A stretch of 13,628 bases of DNA from JBOHPP01 sp050731755 (GTDB lineage Bacteria; Methylomirabilota; Methylomirabilia; Rokubacteriales; CSP1-6): positions 1 to 13,628 of the forward strand of contig JBOHPP010000158.1 in the NCBI GenBank assembly GCA_050731755.1, in the 5' to 3' direction. Position 1 is the stretch's first letter, and each line of letters starts with the position of its first letter. Below the pieces are notes generated by a model that was given only the letters and a program-made list of their open reading frames with translations, made no database searches and was not told the DNA's origin. Below, one piece after another: positions 13,504 through 13,628 of this stretch. Made by a program: the position numbers and the translations under genes.

Positions 13504-13628
13504 TCAGGCCGCCTCCTCCTTTACGAGTACGAGCGAGACCTGGTAGCCGAGCCGTTCGAGGCGGCGCACGTGATGACGGCGGATCCGCGTCGCGTTTTGC
13601 CGGGAGAAGTAGTCGGCCCCGAGGTCGT
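13480..13628 (-). mobile_element. End of an insertion sequence, runs off the right edge
   Basis: The DUF222 similarity ends near 13485, and a transposase-like tail lies on the opposite strand to the window edge. A small hairpin GTTTC-CTAT-GAAAC (13480-13493), AT-rich compared with its surroundings, lies at the junction. The exact element end, terminal repeats and target duplication cannot be fixed because the other end is outside the window. Confidence 0.4.
13504..13628 (-). CDS. Transposase-like protein, C-terminal fragment at window edge
   Basis: The last 40 codons of a minus-strand gene are visible, ending in TGA at 13506-13504. The peptide contains DLGADYFSRQN and HHVRRLERLGYQVSL, then VLVKEEAA before the stop. 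A DLGADYF...VRRLE.LGY.V.L tail recurs at the C-terminus of many insertion-sequence transposases as I remember them, but I cannot name the family with certainty. The catalytic domain lies outside the window. It is read antisense to, and in the same codon register as, the DUF222 frame. The short distance from stop to the presumed element end is normal for insertion sequences. Confidence 0.5.
   Translation of the reverse strand, partial: DLGADYFSRQNATRIRRHHVRRLERLGYQVSLVLVKEEAA

Noticed and set aside
1..13628. CRISPR arrays, tRNA or rRNA genes
   Set aside because: No regularly spaced direct repeats, and no recognisable tRNA or rRNA segment in the gaps between genes.

Overview
The window is GC-rich DNA from a Gram-negative-type bacterium: it carries a lipobox OmpA-like protein and two periplasmic solute-binding proteins. 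The mix of a LIV-type ABC transporter, DUF1989 proteins, an MmgE/PrpD enzyme and a DUF222 protein would suit an uncultured soil or sediment lineage such as Candidatus Rokubacteria/Methylomirabilota. That placement is an impression from gene content and base composition, not something the sequence proves.

Layout. Bases 1-7519 are read entirely on the minus strand. In transcription order they hold two overlapping DUF1989 (urea carboxylase-associated) genes (7519-6043), an OmpA/MotB-like lipoprotein gene (5858-5001), an MmgE/PrpD gene (4886-3504) followed 10 bp later by a family-1 extracellular solute-binding protein gene (3493-2453), and the type I restriction subunit hsdR (from 2357, running off the left edge). 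A roughly 100-bp divergent spacer (7520-7623) holds a candidate sigma70 promoter. It is followed on the plus strand by a branched-chain-amide/amino-acid type ABC transporter operon: binding protein (7624-8889), LivH permease (8940-9878), a LivM-LivG fusion (9875-11848) and LivF ATPase (11879-12586). After a 269-bp gene-free spacer with two hairpins, a DUF222 (13E12-type) gene starts at 12856. It appears to be cut near 13490 by the end of an insertion sequence, whose antisense transposase tail fills 13504-13628.

Function. The LIV cassette is complete in domain terms: binding protein, two permease domains and two ATPase domains, with one permease and one ATPase fused in a single polypeptide. 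It is divergent from the DUF1989 pair. DUF1989 proteins in other bacteria form the heterodimeric carboxyguanidine deiminase CgdAB, so import and breakdown of a nitrogen-rich small molecule is a reasonable but unproven reading. No guanidine/urea carboxylase, allophanate hydrolase or guanidine riboswitch is visible. The PrpD enzyme and the adjacent binding protein are probably co-translated. The binding protein lacks the adjacent-tyrosine pair typical of iron-binding relatives and has no permease or ATPase nearby.

I do not see a clearly new defence or mobile system. The items most worth a second look are the DUF1989 pair with the divergent transporter, the LivM-LivG fusion, the perfect 12-bp intercistronic hairpin after the binding-protein gene, and the insertion into the DUF222 gene.
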